A stretch of 64,000 nucleotides of DNA from Bradyrhizobium viridifuturi (GTDB lineage Bacteria > Pseudomonadota > Alphaproteobacteria > Rhizobiales > Xanthobacteraceae). The stretch is taken from positions 62,001-126,000 of the forward strand of contig NZ_LGTB01000026.1 in assembly GCF_001238275.1 (NCBI RefSeq), given 5' to 3'. This document shows positions 36,453 to 46,244 of the stretch, one piece after another. A program made the position numbers and the translations under genes. The stretch's first letter is position 1. The number at the start of each line of letters is the position of its first letter. The notes under the pieces are model-generated. The model did not search any database. It worked only from the letters and a program-made list of their open reading frames with translations, and had not been told where the DNA came from.

Positions 36453-36596
36453 ATGGCTTCATAGGTCACCTCCTTACCATCTTCGATCATGGACAAAGGG
36501 AAAACTGAAACACAACCAAACTGCGCGATGAGGGGATCCCGGACGTCCTGCCTGCCGTCATCTAACCATCGACCGCTTCAATCGTCAGAACCTTTT

Positions 36597-36821
36597 CTAG
36601 GTCATGCGAGAGCGCTGGCTGTGTCGACGAAACGAGCGCAGCCAAGCCCGGCAGACCTCGGCGCGGAGCATGCCCCGCCGCTCCAGGTTTCCCGGGATCG
36701 CTTGGTAGTTCAGGTATAGGTATCCCTGCATGACGCGAAGGAGCCAAGCGCCGATCTCACCCGATAGCCGCACGGCCGCCCCGGAGCAGCAGAGGTCCTG
36801 CTTGCCAGCCTCCTCGATCAT
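36597..36821 (-). pseudogene. C-terminal scrap of a group II intron reverse transcriptase/maturase
   Basis: The frame contains LRVMQGYLYLNYQAIPGNLER and CRAWLRSFRRHSQRSRMT, the maturase X-domain tail of LtrA-type proteins. The reverse transcriptase domain is absent, and no domain V hairpin was identified nearby. Confidence 0.68.
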
Positions 36822-36944
36822 GCCACCGCAACGCGGACGTGAAGCGCGGCACTTAGTCTTGGTCGGAATGACCGACTATGACTGGACGCGTTCGATGTCC
36901 ACTCCTTTCCGGACAGCCACGCAAGAGCGGACATGCCAGAGCGC

Positions 36945-37391
36945 TTAGTCCGGGACGCGAGCAGCGCGCAAGTGACCTTGCGGCTGGGGATTGTTGGCGG
37001 GATTAGTATCGTATTTGGATAGGCGCGTGATAAGCCCGCTCGTGGCGAGCGGTTGCAAGTCCGCCTCCAGCGCGTCAGCAATCTCCTTGGCATAGACCTC
37101 ACGGTCGTCCACGTGGAGCGTAAAGGACTTCAAATACTTTTCCTTCTTCGCCGGATTCTCGATCGCCGCCTTCGTCCAATGGTGGAGCGGATAATTTTCG
37201 ACGCCATGCTCTTCTGCTGCGGCGACATACTCCGCAAAGACGTCGAACTGGCATTTCGGCGCAGCGCCACGCTTGGCGAGGATATCGAACAGCCGCGCCA
37301 GTGTCGGACCTCGATGTTGTCGACGCAACGCTTCCGCCGCGGCAGAATCATTCACATCGAACCTAACCTGATACTGCCACTGACTAGTCAT
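36945..37391 (-). CDS. Hypothetical cytosolic protein
   Basis: 148 residues from ATG 37391 (MTSQWQYQVRFDVNDS). Mixed alpha/beta, charged, with EHGVENYPLHHWTKA and VDDREVYAKEIADALEAD; no signal peptide or membrane helix. Good coding character along its length, so probably a real gene. No domain recognised; the frame extends 8 codons upstream. Confidence 0.6.
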   Translation of the reverse strand: MTSQWQYQVRFDVNDSAAAEALRRQHRGPTLARLFDILAKRGAAPKCQFDVFAEYVAAAEEHGVENYPLHHWTKAAIENPAKKEKYLKSFTLHVDDREVYAKEIADALEADLQPLATSGLITRLSKYDTNPANNPQPQGHLRAARVPD

Positions 37392-38272
37392 ACTATTCTC
37401 GCCATCTGGTCGCACCCGATTTGTCTTTTACGACCGCAAGACGCTGCCGCTCCCTCAGAGCAGGTCCGGTACCCGTTGTGTCAACGCTGACGGCAATGTC
37501 AGGCCGACCACTGTGTTACAAGGTCCTCTTTTTCGCAAGGGGCTCGCTGAACGAACGAAGATCGATCTGAGGCGGCCGATCTCCTCTCTGCCGTCGCTGG
37601 CCGACACCGTGAAGCCAACTCGTGTTACCTTGACATTGACTACCTTAGTCGTCGCTCACACCTCGTAGCCTGTAAGTGTAGCGGCGAAGTGGCGGCATCT
37701 ATCTGCTGCAGTGCTGACCCTGCTTTCATCTGAATCCAAGAACGGGCTGATGACGTTGAGCGAGGCTGTGAGCAGAGTCGGCGCGGGCGTCGCAAGCACT
37801 TGCCGCATAAGGCGTCGTCGAATCGATCGTGAGGCTGACGTAAGCGCATCGGCAGGCCTTCCAATCTTAAGAGTGGACCTACCAAATTGAGCAGTCGTCT
37901 ACTCTGGCCGAAATGCCTTACCCTTCAAAGTCGGACGATCGGCAACCTGCAAGCACGACTGTGACAAATATCCGCTAACGGATCCGTCGGAGTAGTCGCA
38001 AAATGGAGGTCACAGATGTGAGGTATAGCGATGCGATCGCCGTTCGCCGTCGCTACCGGTGCCGCGGGGCACGATCGATAACGATGCGGTGCGCGTCGAT
38101 CCCGTCCTGATCTGGATCGACGCGTTCGCTGGTCACACTTTCATCTTCGATTAAGAGAAAACTCGCGACTTGATTGCATTTTGTCAGGAGCGTCGAAGGC
38201 ATGCAGTACGTACTGGTCGACAGCGTGGCTAATCGCAATTTGGCAGCATCTCACCATTTGGACGCCAACTTA
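37392..38272. other. No recognisable gene
   Basis: About 880 bases with only short, low-quality frames on both strands. No RNA gene, CRISPR or clear repeat was seen. Confidence 0.3.
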
Positions 38273-38714
38273 ATGACCGACAACACCACCGCTGTGGACG
38301 CTGCCACCACGAACTTTGCGTCGCCTCCGACTAATCTAACGGGGGTCCAGATGACCGCGGTGCAGTTAGCCGCGCACTTCAGGAAGTCGCCAGCGACGAT
38401 CGTCCGTTGGGCACAAGAGCCCGATTTTCCGCGTGCAACGGCTCTAAATGGAGAAGTGCATTGGCCGACAAGCGCGGTGCACGATTGGCGCCGCCGACGC
38501 CAAAGGGCAAGAGGCAGCTGTAGAGGCGGACGTCGAGAAGGCACGGCTCCGCCAGAATTTAATCGCCGCGTTTGCTCGCCCCTATCTGTCACAGATCCGG
38601 CGATCGACGGTTCCACCGCGTGGCGCGCCTCTCTCTCGACCCATGATCGTCCAGGCGGATGGCTCGCTTGCGCCCGCGTCGCTCGATGACAACCGGAATT
38701 GCTCTCGCGGATGA
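38273..38714 (+). pseudogene. Helix-turn-helix protein (excisionase/terminase-small-subunit-like), frameshifted
   Basis: From ATG 38273: after a Thr/Ala-rich leader comes MTAVQLAAHFRKSPATIVRW, then a PRATALNGEVHWPTSAVHDW stretch, an MerR/AlpA-style helix-turn-helix with a wing. At about 38488 the coding frame changes to one that reads DAKGQEAAVEADVEKARLRQ, a charged helix. One base restores a continuous protein. Such proteins are excisionases or phage packaging subunits; this may be a trace of a mobile element. Confidence 0.5.
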
Positions 38715-38909
38715 GCAGTGTCCCATGTATGCATCTGCTGCTGGTCGGCCACGGCGCTTCAGCAATGATGCACGTGATCTTGGTTGCGAGGGGCGAACGA
38801 ACAGCCGATGGATCGGTTGGGCACACTTGAGGCAGATGCGAACTGCGGTATCACTGCTGGTAGGGCCACTTTAGAGATGTACGTTCACGGGTAAGTGCCG
38901 GAGCACTCA

Positions 38910-39437
38910 ATGAAGGAATTTGCGGGGTTTGTCGCCTTTTGTTTGGTGATCTTAGCTTCGGCATTTGAGGGTGCGCAAGCAGAGAATTCGTCGAGCGCGG
39001 AGGCGCGCTTGAGAGAGAAGAACATCACACTGCCGGCTGAGGCCGCGCCGGTCGGCAGCTACGTCAACGCGGTTCAAGTGGGCAATCTCCTGTTCATGGC
39101 GGGCAGTGTCGCAAGCGAGCCGAAGGGTAAGCTCGGCCGGGATCTGACCGTCGAACGAGGCTATGAGGCTGCCCGGCAAGCAGTCTTGATCACGCTGGCA
39201 AAGGTGCGAGCGGCGCTGGGTAGCCTCGATTGGGTGAAACGCGTTGTCAAAGTGGTCGGCATGGTGAACTCGGTCGATGACTTCGATGACCAAGCCAAGG
39301 TGATCAATGGATACTGCGACCTAATGATCAAGGTGTTCGGCGAATCGAAAGGTTGACATGCTCGCTCCTCACTGGGCGTGGCGGCTCTTCCGCGCCATGC
39401 CGCGGTCGAAGTCGAAATGATCCTTGAGGAACAGTAG
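38910..39437 (+). pseudogene. RidA-like (YjgF/UK114) exported protein with an in-frame stop
   Basis: From ATG 38910 (GGAG upstream): signal peptide (FVAFCLVILASAFEGAQA), then the RidA fold AEAAPVGSYVNAVQVGNLLF, MAGSV, VKVVGMVNSVDDFDDQ. A TGA at 39354-39356 ends the frame at ESKG, but the same frame continues HARSSLGVAALPRHAAVEVE to a TAG at 39435-39437, the normal RidA C-terminus including the Arg-containing segment. TGA probably replaces CGA (Arg). RidA enzymes deaminate reactive enamines; the truncated form lacks the last strand. Confidence 0.78.
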
Positions 39438-39660
39438 CTTTGGTGTTGATCGCAATCTTTCCGCTTGGAAAGGCTTTGACGCGAAGGTTGAAGATAGCCG
39501 CTGTGCCGACGTGCTCTGCTGTTTCTTTGGTCGGAACGAAACGTTGACGCACGCGTCACGGCACGGACGAAACTGCGTTTAGCGTTGCCGCGAAATAGCG
39601 CGGCAAATCACGAGGCCGGAATGTCAAAAAGGCGTTCAGTTGCTAGTCTAGGAGGTTACC

Positions 39661-39990
39661 ATGGAACGACGCGCGACTAATCTAAGGATATCAGCTCTGA
39701 TATGTCTCACTGTTGCTGCCCCGATCAGCGATGCCTTCGCCCAACAGACACAGCGCGTATCCTACAAAGCGGGCGCGGAAAATGCCAAATACACACAACA
39801 GCAGTTTCTCGACGTCGGCGACGTTGCGGGCCATCAGGTGCGATCATATGAAATTCATCGCACCTTTCCGACAAACCCTCCTGTCGTCAATGGTTTGAAG
39901 ATCAAGGAAACGTGGACGCGCGGCGTTTCCGATTACGTCGACAATAATGGTTATGCCGACACATTAGAAACGGGGCGACTAAGTGATTGA
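39661..39990 (+). pseudogene. Secreted hypothetical protein, C-terminally truncated
   Basis: 109 residues starting with a signal peptide (LICLTVAAPISDAFA) followed by YKAGAENAKYTQQQFLDVGD and HQVRSYEIHRTFPTNPPVVN. This resembles the front half of small exported rhizobial proteins that continue through a Gly-rich beta domain. Here the frame leaves the pattern at SDYVDNNGYAD and stops. An SD-like AGGAGGT lies upstream. Function unknown. Confidence 0.5.
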
Positions 39991-40091
39991 TATTGCTCCC
40001 AAGTGTTCCCGAAGAATGGGGCGATTTGGACAATAAGAACGGATCGATCAGGCTACTTTTACTTTAGAAGCAGATCGACTTCCATAAGCCA

Positions 40092-40880
40092 TTGAAATTG
40101 CTTGCATCGATCGACCGGGCAATCGAGACTTCCACATGGGAAGTCATGCCGGAAGTCGCAATAGGGTTTTCCGAGGAAAAGTTTGCCGCCGCGATCGCCA
40201 GCGAGCTCGCGGCGCCCGGCGTCACGCCGTTGGCTGCAGCTTCGAGATACCTTTCAGAATGCCTGCTCCGGTGTTTGACCGCGGCACTGGGGCATCGGCT
40301 GGTCAAGGAGCATGCATCAGCAACGGCACTTGGCCGGCGCCATATGAAACTCTGGCGGGGCTGGCGGTTACCGGCGCCGAGGTCTGGTATCCGGAACTTC
40401 GCTTCGCGACCCGGCCGGAGGACGTCTTAGACGATGTCGTCATCAAGTCGTCTGGCATCTTGCTTGAGCCGATCGAATACGGCTTCGGTGTCGAGCGGCT
40501 GTACCGATTGAAGATCAGGCGGCTGAAGCGGCAATCCAATCACGAATTGCGCCTGAACCATGTCGTGCTCCCGGCCTCGCTATTCTCTCGGATCGCCGAC
40601 ATCTTGCAGGCCGGACCACCGACCTTCACCGTCGAGAACGCCGGTAGCAAGGTCTACGGCCTCAAGGCCATTGGTGGCGACGCTTTGGACCAGACCTTCC
40701 GCGAGCACAAGGCGACGAAGGCTAAGCGCGGCAAGACCGTCAACGAGATCATGGAGGAACGGATCGAGTGGAATCATCGGCGCCAAATTAAGCAATCTTA
40801 CGTGTGTAACGTTCATCATTGGGCCGCACTGGAATTGGGGGCAGTCTCTCCCATGCTCAAAGACGGCACTTACACGCCTC
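40092..40880 (+). pseudogene. Unidentified coding remnant in two frames
   Basis: A frame from 40092 (IDRAIETSTWEVMPEVAIGF, then SEEKFAAAIASELAAPGVT) loses coding character near 40265. A second frame continues with good character: EVWYPELRFATRPEDVLDDV, then GFGVERLYRLKIRRLKRQ and NEIMEERIEWNHRRQIKQS. They may be one gene with a frameshift. No family recognised. The open frame then runs antisense through the tnsB/amidohydrolase junction to 41119, which is not part of the gene. Confidence 0.35.
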
Positions 40881-40914
40881 ACTCACACCAAGTTCGCTTT
40901 GCAGGCTGCCCGGA

Positions 40915-41110
40915 ATTGCACCGAGCCGGGACGACGACATGGATGATATCGAGGAGCGCGGCCTTCGCTGCGGGTACGACCGAGTTGCATCACGCCGTAG
41001 CCAGCCAAAACGCCGGTGTGCAGTTTGACTGGCAGGCCGCACTCACCGGCCTTTCCGACGCAATAGCGGAACAGATAATCTTGCAGCGCCTTGAGGTCAT
41101 CAGGCCCGAG
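40915..41110 (-). pseudogene. Amidohydrolase-family fragment fused in frame to tnsB
   Basis: The last 60-odd residues of the long minus-strand frame read LGPDDLKALQDYLFRYCVGK, then AGECGLPVKLHTGVLAGYG. This resembles the centre of amidohydrolase (uronate isomerase-like) proteins, where KLHTG with its His supplies the metal site, and not a transposase C-terminus. Only a short internal piece is present. It suggests a deletion joined tnsB to an amidohydrolase gene. Confidence 0.5.
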
Positions 41111-42819
41111 AGCGTGTAATGCGCCGAACTGGCGATCCCGGTTCGGCAGCGTGACGAAGCGCGGCGGCTTGACGCCGTCGTTCCAGACCTGGATGCAGCT
41201 TGCGTCGATCGGGTCCCATTTGATCGTCACCCAGCAGCGTGCGCTGCCGACTGGCGAACTGGACTGGTCGCGACGTTTGGCATTCCTGGAAAGGTCGTCG
41301 AGGAGCTTGGACGTCTTTTGCTGGTCATGGAAATCCATGTGCTTGAACCGGATGCCGCGGCGCGTCAGACGCACCCTCGCCATCCGCCCGAGCAGATGGT
41401 CGAGCGCGTTGATGTCGGAGATAACATCCCTGCTCTTCAGCCTCCGCTTCCAAACTTCTGCCGGGATGTCGTCGATTCCGGTATGAAATTCGTCGTGGTA
41501 GCCGACGATGGCTTCGTGGATGATTTCGTCGAGCGAACCGAGGCTGATCACGGCGTCCTCGCGCGGCTTGACGTCGATCAGGCGCATCTCGGTCGGACCG
41601 GCGGGAACGCCGCCCGGCATCTTGTGGAAGAGGCGATCGTTGAGGTTCTTGAAGAAGCGTTCGCCCACCGATTTGTATTGCGGCGTCCGGACGGGGGACC
41701 AGATGATCTCGGTGCCGAGATCGCGTAGCGCGTCCTGCAGCGACGGGCTCTTGAATTCCCATGCGGAATCAACGAGTAGCGTCTTCGGTAGGCCCCAGGC
41801 GTCCCAGATTCCTTCGATCTCGGGGAACAGCTTGGACATGTAGTTTTTGTTGCGGTTGACACGCTTGAGCGTCGTCAGGACCGAATGAAGGCTGGCCGGT
41901 TCGAACGAGATCAGATAGCCAAGAATCATTCTCGTCGCGACGTCGATCGCGACCGTGAGCGTCGGGCGGCCGAGCGGAAGTAAGAACTCGTTGTCAAACA
42001 CGACGAAGGTGTCGATTACCGTGTGGTCCATGATGACGAGTTCGAGCGGTTCTCGAGCGTAAAGACTGTCCTTTACGCCTTCGAACTTGAGCGTGGCCTC
42101 GCGGGGAGAATACTTGCGAGCCCAATTGTTCTGGTTGATCGTGCGGTTGATCCGTCGGCGCAATGTCTCCATGCGACGAGGAAACTCCTCTGGGGGGACG
42201 CCCGCGTTTGTCATGAGGTCGCGGAAGAATGCGTGCGCATCCGTGTGCGTTCTAGGCCGCAGGCTCCAATAGAAGTCGACCGCCTGGTCGAGCGCCTCTT
42301 CGAGGACCTTGCGGAAACGCTTCCTCCCCATCTTCCCGCGCAACGTCCGGAATACACGAAGCGGCCGATTGCCGGGTTCGCCGCAATTGACGATCGCGTT
42401 GTAAAGTGCGGTCGGGTTCACAGGGTGGTTCAGCAGTTTCAGCCGCTCGTCGTGCTTAAAGCTGCCGATGAAGTCTCTGAGTCCCCTGCGGCCGAGGGTC
42501 GGGCCCTTCGCATCGTCCCATTGGCGAACAAAGAATTGCAGCGTGCGCGCGCGAATGGCTTCCGGGGAGAATTCCTCACCCGGCGCGAATTCACCGAGGT
42601 CGTTGACCGATTTGGGCCGGCCGTCAGACCGTTTGAAGATATCAATCTTCTTCGCCTCACCGGCACCCAACATGTCGACAAGCTGGGTCTCGGACAACGG
42701 AAGCCGGACGCCGGTGTTCTTGATGAACCATAGCGTCTCGTCCTCCCATCCTCGAGGAAACGGAAGCGCCCGTCCGGAAAATCGTAGACGTCGCCAGGCT
42801 TGAGATTGAGAGTGGTCAT
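41111..42819 (-). pseudogene. tnsB: Tn7-like TnsB transposase (Mu/TnsB DDE family), frameshifted and C-terminally truncated
   Basis: True start is ATG 42819 with AGGAGG upstream (MTTLNLKPGDVYDFPDGRFR). A one-base loss near 42748 breaks the frame; the rest continues EDETLWFIKNTGVRLPL and on from 42697. The DDE core is visible: Asp in LVIMDHTVIDTFVV, Asp in LLVDSAWEFKS, Glu in KSVGERFFKNL, then a Mu-type C-terminal barrel (PRFVTLPNRD). Past about 41111 the family pattern ends and amidohydrolase-like sequence follows. TnsB binds the element ends and joins them to target DNA. TnsC and TniQ are not present downstream. Confidence 0.78.
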
Positions 42820-42830
42820 GAAACCTCCTG

Positions 42831-43588
42831 TCAGGACGGCGCCCAGCGCCGCCCCCTTCTTTCCGGCTTTGTCACTGCGCTGTCGCGCGTGATCCTCCTG
42901 GTGATGTCGATACCTGCCGAACGCGTGCAGACGAGCGCGTGAAGCACCTTCCGAGCCCGGTTCTCCGGGAGCCCTCCCGCGGCCGCGATCGTCTCAATTG
43001 CCTCGCGTGTGCGATCGCACCCTTCGCTTCGAAGGTTTCCTCCATGGCGAGCCGCTCGCGAGTGCCGATGTAGGCGAACTTGTCGGCGAAGATCGACTGC
43101 GCGTTCGGAAGAAGCGGATCGATATCCACATCGTCGTCCGCCGTCACGATCCGCAGGGTCAAGCCGACGGCTTCATAGACTCTCGCGGCCTTCGCGATCT
43201 TGAAGGCGTAGTCGGGATCAGCGTCGATCTCATCCCGCGACTTCTTGACCTCGATGATCTCGATCGTCCCGTCAGCCATCCTCCGCATCAGGTCGGGGAA
43301 GTAGTCCAGTCGACGACGCCCTCCCTCTACTCGGATCTCGAGGCGATGCGGCTGCGCGAGGAAACGCTCGACGGCGGTGTCCGCTTCGGAAATCATCATC
43401 AAGTGCCGCTCGCCAAAACCTTCCCATGGCATGGCGCGCCTCGACTTCCGCGAGACCAGACGTCCGACCGGCTTATTGTGGGCCCTTTCCACGAACGTCC
43501 GGATCGGATGCCAGTCGGGCGCTTCTACGATCGTCGCCTTAGACACCGCTATCATGGTCGCGCGAGTATGATTATCTACACTACGCAT
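42831..43588 (-). pseudogene. tnsA: Tn7-like TnsA endonuclease, frameshifted
   Basis: N-terminal TnsA-type nuclease: RAMPWEGFGERHLMMISEAD with the conserved Glu, RRRLDYFPDLMRRM with the Asp, IIEVKKSRDE with the E-x-K. C-terminal half includes FADKFAYIGTRERLAMEE. In a GGG run near 43017 the frame changes; the other frame gives REAIETIAAAGGLPENRARK and runs to a TGA at 42831-42833, 11 bases before tnsB. TnsA cuts the 5' ends of the element, allowing cut-and-paste transposition with TnsB. Start taken at 43588; 43555 is possible. Confidence 0.72.
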
Positions 43589-43685
43589 GACTGATCACTC
43601 CGCAAGAGACATCCGCACACGGATCGGCCATCCATTCGGCATCGATCTCGACGACAATCGACGACATTCGGCGTTCGCCGATCAG

Positions 43686-43883
43686 TTAGACAAAGTCTCC
43701 GATCGTGACGCGCGCCTGCGAGGACGCGGATTCTGCAATGAGGGCTCCCGTCTCGCGGTCGCGACAGATGACCTGGGAATGCACGACTAGGCGGCTTTCC
43801 CGATCGACGACAACCACGATGTCCCAAGCGACCAGCGGCGGTCGCGGAGCGATGAGCGAAAGTGTCCTGGGTTTGGTGCACAT
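43686..43883 (-). CDS. Small hypothetical protein upstream of tnsA
   Basis: 65 residues from ATG 43883, with AAGGAAGGA 8 bases upstream. Sequence is strand-rich (LVAWDIVVVVDRESRLVVHS, then GALIAESASSQARVTIGDFV) with good coding character. Same strand as tnsA, about 100 bases ahead of it, so it may be element cargo. No family recognised. Confidence 0.45.
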   Translation of the reverse strand: MCTKPRTLSLIAPRPPLVAWDIVVVVDRESRLVVHSQVICRDRETGALIAESASSQARVTIGDFV

Positions 43884-44741
43884 AATGCACGTCCTTCCTT
43901 TGGGGTGGAGGAGGCGCGGCTTCCGATTGCGATCGACCTCCGGTCGAAATCGTTCACCGTGCCGCGGGCAAAGCTCCGCCGTTCCCACAAACGAGCCGTT
44001 TGCGGGGTTTGCTTCGGCATCACCTTCGGGCTATGGACTGCGGTGTTGATACCCCGCGCCCACGCCCCTTCAACGGGTTCAGTGCAAATGCCGAAGGCAG
44101 CGCTCCTCACGGCGAAGACCGGGCTCGAAGCCTCCCGGTCGTCCGACGCGAAGGAGCGTCTCGCTTTTTAGCGACGCCCACGACGGTCCGTTCGCCGCGC
44201 ATGTCAACGCGCGGCTCGATCATGCTCAATAGGGTTTGATGCACTCCCCCCTCGCGCCTCTACACCGCGCGCTTAAGCGCGTGCGAGGCGGCCGGTGGAT
44301 TAACCAAAATCCGCCTAAGCGCAGCGATGGCCTGAGAGATTGCTCCTCGGGTCAACTTGTGCCCGAACAATCTCCAGCTCGCGTCGCCAGCGTGCGCGGA
44401 CTTCAGTCGTTGAGGGAAACGGGCGGAGCCACTCCAGACGTATCGCACCGTTGGGAGACGGGATTACGAAGCTGGATCAGCTCCGGATAGGACCACGGGA
44501 TGTATCACGGGAACTCCTCGGGCCGGCGGATGCCGGAAGTTGGTGCGGACTGGAAAACGCGTCGAGGAGAACTCACCTCGTTCGCCGGCGGATCCTTCCG
44601 TATCTCGGCCGACCTAGGCCTTGCGCACGAAGCGCAACGCCCTCGACGCGAGCAAAAAATGTGATCGATTTGGGGATGGACGCTCCCTATACACGCAAGC
44701 GCTCTAGACTGCAAGCGCTCTCCATTCGGTTCACTCGACGG
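43884..44741. other. No recognisable gene
   Basis: Overlapping open frames on the plus strand (44340-45011) look like shadows: the better coding character after 44742 is on minus. GC-rich with no repeat of note. An end of the Tn7-like element might lie here, but no repeated TnsB-like sites could be identified by eye. Confidence 0.3.
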
Positions 44742-44909
44742 CTAAAATTCTACGAAATCTGCCTTCATGAGTTCCTCGCGCGTCTTCTGAAGCAGAGCCC
44801 GCACGTGCTGCAGGCACGGATGGGCTCGGACCAGGCACTCGGCGATGCCGGCGGGATCGCCGGTCAGCCGGTTCGTCGCCTCCTGGGCGACGATGCGGTG
44901 GTCGCTCAC
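44742..44909 (-). CDS. Small hypothetical protein
   Basis: 55 residues from a GTG at 44907-44909 (VSDHRIVAQEATNRLTGDPA, ending EELMKADFVEF), with acidic-helical, convincing coding character. The frame is open a few codons upstream. It follows the 44969-45283 frame on the same strand. Family unknown; could be the 3' part of a broken gene. Confidence 0.35.
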   Translation of the reverse strand: MSDHRIVAQEATNRLTGDPAGIAECLVRAHPCLQHVRALLQKTREELMKADFVEF

Positions 44910-44968
44910 CTCGGCCAGATCCGATTCTCGGCCGTTAGGGGCCCCCGCCCCCGATCATTGCCACTCGG

Positions 44969-45283
44969 CTACCGCGCGAGTGCCAGCGCGTATCCACACT
45001 CAGGATCTTGAGCAATCCGCAGCGGATCAGTAGTGGGCAACCACTGCAAAATCGATACTTGAGCCTCGACGTGGCTGGCGCTGCCTCTGCGCTGTCCGCC
45101 CATCTCTTCGATCAATGCGCCAAAGAAGTTCCCTGCCGTTCCGAGATCCTCCGCGCGGCCGCCTATGACCTCTGCGAACAATTCCAGTACAACACTACCG
45201 ACAACTCCGGGCTCATAGGCCGTCGCAACTTCGGTCACATGCTTCAACGTAGCGGGCTGAATCGCATCAGCGGTCGAGAGCAA
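44969..45283 (-). CDS. Hypothetical protein, possibly 5'-truncated
   Basis: 104 residues from a TTG, but the frame is open and coding-like upstream (RIWRQDHRVHIEKLL) until it runs into the 25-bp hairpin at 45325-45382. So the true N-terminus may have been lost there. Helical, acidic (TEVATAYEPGVVGSVVLELF, ALIEEMGGQRRG). No domain recognised. Confidence 0.4.
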   Translation of the reverse strand: MLSTADAIQPATLKHVTEVATAYEPGVVGSVVLELFAEVIGGRAEDLGTAGNFFGALIEEMGGQRRGSASHVEAQVSILQWLPTTDPLRIAQDPECGYALALAR

Positions 45284-45324
45284 CTTCTCGATATGGACGC
45301 GATGATCCTGCCGCCAGATACGCC

Positions 45325-45382
45325 TGGGCGGCGGCGATCAAGGTGAGACAATACGAGGTCTCACCTTGATCGCCGCCGCCCA
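45325..45382. repeat. Perfect 25-bp inverted repeat with an 8-base loop
   Basis: The arm at 45325-45349 (TGGGCGGCGGCGATCAAGGT and on) is exactly complementary to 45358-45382. The motif GTCTCACCYTGATCGCCGCCG also occurs at about 34436-34456 beside a smaller hairpin. It sits where the 44969-45283 coding frame is interrupted and 200 bases upstream of the DUF1810 gene. No T-run. It may be an abutted pair of element ends or a dispersed hairpin repeat. The rest of 45284-45585 holds no gene. Confidence 0.75.
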
Positions 45383-45585
45383 AGATCGCGCCGTAATTGG
45401 GCTGCGGCGCTTTCCAAAACCCTCCCCAGCGATCTTTGCAAGCCGAACCGTCGAGATCGCTATCGCGCGGTCAATTACTGTGCGATACGACCATCGAGGC
45501 CGGGACCGGCGTACGCAGAAGGACGACGGCTGCCGCCACCGGTCAGTCGGGTCGGCCATGCGCGGCCGAAAGGAAGGGCTGACGC

Positions 45586-46113
45586 GTGAGCGATCCTTTC
45601 GAACTTCAGCGGTTCGTGGACGCCCAGGAGCCGGTCTACCGGCGGGTGGTCCAGAAGTTATCGCGCGGTCGGAAGACCTCGCACTGGATGTGGTTCATTT
45701 TCCCGCAGATGGCTGGTCTCGGCTTCAGCACCATGGCGCAGCGCTTCCCAATCGGCTCACACGCCGAAGCTGCCGCCTATCTGCGACATGAGGTGCTGGG
45801 ACCGCGCCTGACCGAATGCACCCGGCTGGTGCTGGCGGCAAGCGACAGGTCGATTACAGAAATACTCGGATCTCCGGACGACCTTAAGTTCCGCTCGAGC
45901 ATGACACTCTTCGACGCCGTCTCCACGCAGACGATCTTCGGCGAGGCCATCGCCGCCTTCTATAAGGACGGCAGGATCCCGCGAGGTTGTCGATCCTTGA
46001 GCGAGGCTAGACTCGTTGCACCGACTAAACCGTTAGCGTTCCAGGCTTGCGGGCTCCTGAGTTGGATGCCGACAGAGGATCCACCCGTCAGATCGTCAAC
46101 AAACGCTGCGTGA
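45586..46113 (+). CDS. DUF1810 protein with a replaced C-terminus
   Basis: Starts at GTG 45586 behind AAGGAAGG (VSDPFELQRFVDAQEPVYRR). The DUF1810 pattern is clear: GRKTSHWMWFIFPQMAGLG, RHEVLGPRLTECTRLVL, SSMTLFDAVS, FGEAIAAFYKDGR. The family normally ends a few residues later; here about 45 unrelated residues follow until the stop, so the natural end has been lost to rearrangement. Molecular function of the family is not established. Confidence 0.78.
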   Translation: MSDPFELQRFVDAQEPVYRRVVQKLSRGRKTSHWMWFIFPQMAGLGFSTMAQRFPIGSHAEAAAYLRHEVLGPRLTECTRLVLAASDRSITEILGSPDDLKFRSSMTLFDAVSTQTIFGEAIAAFYKDGRIPRGCRSLSEARLVAPTKPLAFQACGLLSWMPTEDPPVRSSTNAA

Positions 46114-46244
46114 CCCGATCTATCGGAGCGTAGAGGAGACCGTCTGCTCCGATCTGAACCGGTCCCTCGCTGCGGCGCGCCCTCGCGTCAAGGCGCTGGC
46201 CGGCCAGCGACCTTCGGATGACATCCGCATCCACACCCACGAAC

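Noticed and set aside
40092..41119. Long plus-strand open frame across the tnsB/amidohydrolase region taken as one gene
   Set aside because: From about 40880 the frame is antisense to clear minus-strand coding; only the part before that has coding character of its own.
44340..45011. 223-codon plus-strand frame
   Set aside because: The opposite strand has better coding character after 44742 (55- and 104-residue frames), and this translation is Arg/Ser-rich without motifs.
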